DNA of 64,000 nt from Azospirillum thermophilum. GTDB lineage: Bacteria; Pseudomonadota; Alphaproteobacteria; Azospirillales; Azospirillaceae. Below, one piece after another: positions 61,803-64,000 of the stretch. The number at the start of each line of letters is the position of its first letter. Within the stretch, counting starts at the first letter, position 1. Made by a program: the position numbers and the translations under genes. The stretch is taken from assembly GCF_003130795.1 (NCBI RefSeq), contig NZ_CP029353.1, positions 883,501-947,500 of the forward strand, written 5' to 3'. The notes under the pieces were generated by a model. It was not told the origin of the DNA, did no database searches, and saw nothing but the letters and a program-made list of their open reading frames with translations.

Positions 61803-63614
61803 GTGTCCAAGTCCTCCCTCGATCTCCCTGCGGCTTCGGGCACGGAGTCCGCCGCCGAGACCCGCCGCCGCGACCTGTCGCCGCTGCGCCATCTGCTGCC
61901 CTTCCTGAAGCCCTACCGCTGGCAGATCCTGGGGGCGCTGCTGGCCCTGACGGTGGCGGCGGGCACCGTGCTGGGGATGGGGCAGGGGATGCGCATCCTG
62001 GTCGACCAGGGCTTCGCCGCCGGCAATTCAGCCCTGCTCGACCGCGCGCTGCTCGTCCTGATGGGCGTCATCGCCCTGATGGCCGGCGCCACCTACAGCC
62101 GCTTCTACCTGGTGAGCTGGATCGGCGAGCGGGTGGTGGCCGACATCCGGCGGGCGGTCTACGACCATGTGCTGACGCTGTCGCCCGGCTTCTTCGAGAC
62201 CACCAAGACCGGCGAGATCCTGTCGCGCCTGACCACCGACACGACGCTTCTTCAGGTGGTGGTCGGCTCCTCCGTCTCGATCGCGCTGCGCAACACGCTG
62301 CTGTTCCTCGGCGGCACCGGGATGCTGCTGGTGACCTCGCCCAAGCTGACCGGGCTGGTGGCGCTGGTGGTGCCGCTGGTGGTGGCGCCGATCATCCTGT
62401 TCGGCCGGCAGGTGCGCCGGCTGTCGCGCGCCAGCCAGGACAGGGTCGCCGACGTCGGCTCCTTCGTCGAGGAGACGCTGGCCGCCATCCGCACCGTCCA
62501 GGCCTTCACCCACGAGGCCATCGACCGCGCCCTGTTCGGCCGCCGGGTGGAGGAGGCGTTCGACGTCGCCATCCGCCGGGTGAAGGTGCGCGCCGTCATG
62601 ACGGTGATCGTCATCGTGCTGGTCTTCGGCGCGGTCGGCACCATCCTGTGGATCGGCGGCCATGACGTGCTGGCCGGCCGCATCTCGGCGGGCGAGCTGT
62701 CGGCCTTCGTCATCTATGCCGTGGTGGTCGCCGGATCGGTCGGTGCCATCAGCGAGGTGATGGGCGACCTGCAGCGCGCCGCCGGCGCCACCGAGCGGCT
62801 GGTCGACCTGCTGGCGACCCGGTCGGAGATCCGTCCCCCGCCTCGCCGGTGGCGCTGCCGGTGCCGGCGCGGGGCGCCCTGTCCTTCGGGCAGGTGCGCT
62901 TCCACTACCCCTCGCGCCCCGACTGGGCGGCGCTGGAAGGCTTCACGCTCGACGTGGCGCCGGGCGAGCGGGTGGCGCTGGTCGGGCCGTCGGGGGCGGG
63001 CAAGTCCACCGTCTTCCAGCTCCTGCTGCGCTTCTACGACCCGCAGGCGGGGTGGTGCGGCTGGACGGGGTGGACGTGAAGGCCGCCGATCCGGTGGAGC
63101 TGCGCAGCCGCATCGGCCTCGTCGCGCAGGATCCCGTCATCTTCTCCGCCAATGCCTGGGAGAACATCCGCTATGGCCGGCCCGGCGCCGGCGACGCCGA
63201 GGTGCGTGCCGCCGCCGAGGCGGCCCACGCGCTGGAGTTCCTCGACGCCCTGCCGGAGGGATTCGACACCTTCCTCGGCGAGAAGGGCGTAAGGCTGTCG
63301 GGGGGCAGCGCCAGCGCATCGCCATCGCCCGCGCCATCCTGCGCGACCCGCCGGTTCTGCTGCTGGACGAGGCGACCAGCGCACTCGACGCCGAGAGCGA
63401 GCGGATGGTGCAGGACGCGCTCGACCGGCTGATGCATGGCCGGACCACGCTGATCGTCGCCCACCGCCTTGCCACCGTGCTCAACGCCGACCGCATCGTG
63501 GTGATGGAGCAGGGGCGGGTGGTGGAGACCGGGACCCATGGCGAACTGGTGCGCCAGGGCGGGCTCTATGCCCGTCTGGCCGCGCTGCAGTTCGATCAGG
63601 CGCCGGCGGTCTGA
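61803..63614 (+). CDS. MsbA-like ABC exporter (membrane domain plus ATPase), frameshifted three times in this sequence
   Basis: The gene encodes a half-transporter of about 604 residues. The membrane domain (about 35-320) runs from [18 protein letters not shown] with six helices. The ATPase lies in three frames: Walker [11 protein letters not shown]-loop [17 protein letters not shown], signature LSGG-QRQR and Walker [12 protein letters not shown] with the H-loop IVAHRLATV. Breaks lie at CCCCC (62835-62839), GGGG (63049-63052) and GGGGGG (63300-63305); one extra base in each restores the family sequence. The final frame is the same as the first, so the ends look continuous. I read it as intact, with homopolymer errors. 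The start is GTG 61803. Confidence 0.85.
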   Translation: MSKSSLDLPAASGTESAAETRRRDLSPLRHLLPFLKPYRWQILGALLALTVAAGTVLGMGQGMRILVDQGFAAGNSALLDRALLVLMGVIALMAGATYSRFYLVSWIGERVVADIRRAVYDHVLTLSPGFFETTKTGEILSRLTTDTTLLQVVVGSSVSIALRNTLLFLGGTGMLLVTSPKLTGLVALVVPLVVAPIILFGRQVRRLSRASQDRVADVGSFVEETLAAIRTVQAFTHEAIDRALFGRRVEEAFDVAIRRVKVRAVMTVIVIVLVFGAVGTILWIGGHDVLAGRISAGELSAFVIYAVVVAGSVGAISEVMGDLQRAAGATERLVDLLATRSEIRPPPRRWRCRCRRGAPCPSGRCASTTPRAPTGRRWKASRSTWRRASGWRWSGRRGRASPPSSSSCCASTTRRRGGAAGRGGREGRRSGGAAQPHRPRRAGSRHLLRQCLGEHPLWPARRRRRRGACRRRGGPRAGVPRRPAGGIRHLPRREGRKAVGGQRQRIAIARAILRDPPVLLLDEATSALDAESERMVQDALDRLMHGRTTLIVAHRLATVLNADRIVVMEQGRVVETGTHGELVRQGGLYARLAALQFDQAPAV

Positions 63615-63638
63615 GCGGCCGGCCGCGGGGCGGCGGGG

Positions 63639-64000
63639 TCAGCGGAACTTCGGCCGCCGGCCCGCCTTCAGCGCCTGCACCGCCTGGTCGAGCGTCTGGA
63701 GGAACTGGGAGCGGTCGCGCTGGCTCATCGGCGCGTTGCCGCCGCCGGCCACCCCCATGTCGCGCAGGTCCTGCATCAGCGCGCGGGAGGCCAGGGCCTG
63801 GCCGATGTTGTCGCCGGTGAAGGGGCGGCCGGTCGGGCCGATCACCACCGCGCCACGCTTGACGCAGCGGTCGGCCAGCGGGATGTCGGCGGTCACCACG
63901 ACGTCGGTCGGCCCGGCCCGCTCGGCGATCCAGTTGTCGGCGGCGTCGAAGCCGTCGCCGACCACCACCAGCTCCGCCCGGCATTCGGTCGGCAGGCGCA
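63639..64000 (-). CDS. UPF0178 (DUF188) family protein, N-terminus beyond the window
   Basis: The visible 120 residues cover the C-terminal part of the YaiI/YqxD family. They include LVVVGDGFDAADNWIAERAGPTDVVVTADIPLADRCV, the PIN-like acidic core of the family, and GPTGRPFTGDNIGQALASRALMQDLRDMG. In family members a start about 30 residues upstream of the window end (DADACPVKDE) is expected. The function is unknown; the fold suggests a nuclease. It converges on the ABC exporter gene with 24 bases between. Confidence 0.88.
   Translation of the reverse strand, partial: RLPTECRAELVVVGDGFDAADNWIAERAGPTDVVVTADIPLADRCVKRGAVVIGPTGRPFTGDNIGQALASRALMQDLRDMGVAGGGNAPMSQRDRSQFLQTLDQAVQALKAGRRPKFR

Overview
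This is a GC-rich chromosomal segment from an alphaproteobacterium, most likely an Azospirillum-like member of the Rhodospirillales. The evidence is the roughly two-thirds GC content with strong GC3 codon use, alphaproteobacterial forms of the ribosomal proteins, an RcdA/DUF1465 protein, a ROSE-type RNA thermometer in front of an Hsp20 gene, a fused LivH-LivM permease and a textbook sigma-54 promoter. The genus is an inference; only sequence comparison would settle it.

The left arm (1-16.5 kb) is a mosaic of small transcription units. It holds an AAA-like/ankyrin membrane protein, a ROK sugar kinase, a sigma-54-driven small gene, a 20-residue membrane peptide, a probable small RNA, trehalose-phosphatase and a five-component branched-chain/aromatic-type ABC importer (livF, livG, fused livHM and a binding protein) next to a MarR regulator. 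An outer-membrane beta-barrel protein and a Wza-like lipoprotein follow, probably for surface polysaccharide. Then come two small Pro-rich proteins, a bacteriohemerythrin, tRNA-Thr and a complete ISAs1-family insertion sequence with a 10-bp target duplication.

The centre (16.5-47.9 kb) is the translation/transcription supercluster on the + strand: rlmB (opposite strand), tRNA-Tyr, tRNA-Gly, tuf, tRNA-Trp, secE-nusG-rplKAJL-rpoBC, rpsL-rpsG-fusA-tuf, then S10-spc from rpsJ to secY-adk. Strong TTGACA/TATAAT-type promoters precede tRNA-Tyr, the str operon and the S10 operon. The two tuf genes encode the same protein. The usual rpsM-rpsK-rpoA-rplQ tail is absent; a terminator and an opposite-strand gene follow adk.

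The right arm (47.9-64 kb) is accessory: a FadR-type regulator, an EamA transporter, a Cys-rich lipoprotein, an N-formylglutamate amidohydrolase paired with a GCS2-type carboxylate-amine ligase, a TauE/SafE exporter divergent from a LysR regulator, metY with an alpha/beta hydrolase, a PAS histidine kinase, Hsp20, RcdA, rpmE, a TetR-DUF418 pair with a visible operator, an ABC exporter and a UPF0178 protein cut by the window edge.

Six single-base deletions, all inside C or G homopolymers, break rpoB (two), the ABC exporter (three) and the TauE gene (one). Because rpoB is essential, I read these as sequence or assembly errors, not biology; those genes are annotated as full-length but frameshifted. 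The most novel-looking signals are the sigma-54/TGCAAA small-gene locus at 3.7-4.1 kb, the adjacent 20-aa membrane peptide and the C-rich-loop small RNA at 4.5-4.6 kb.
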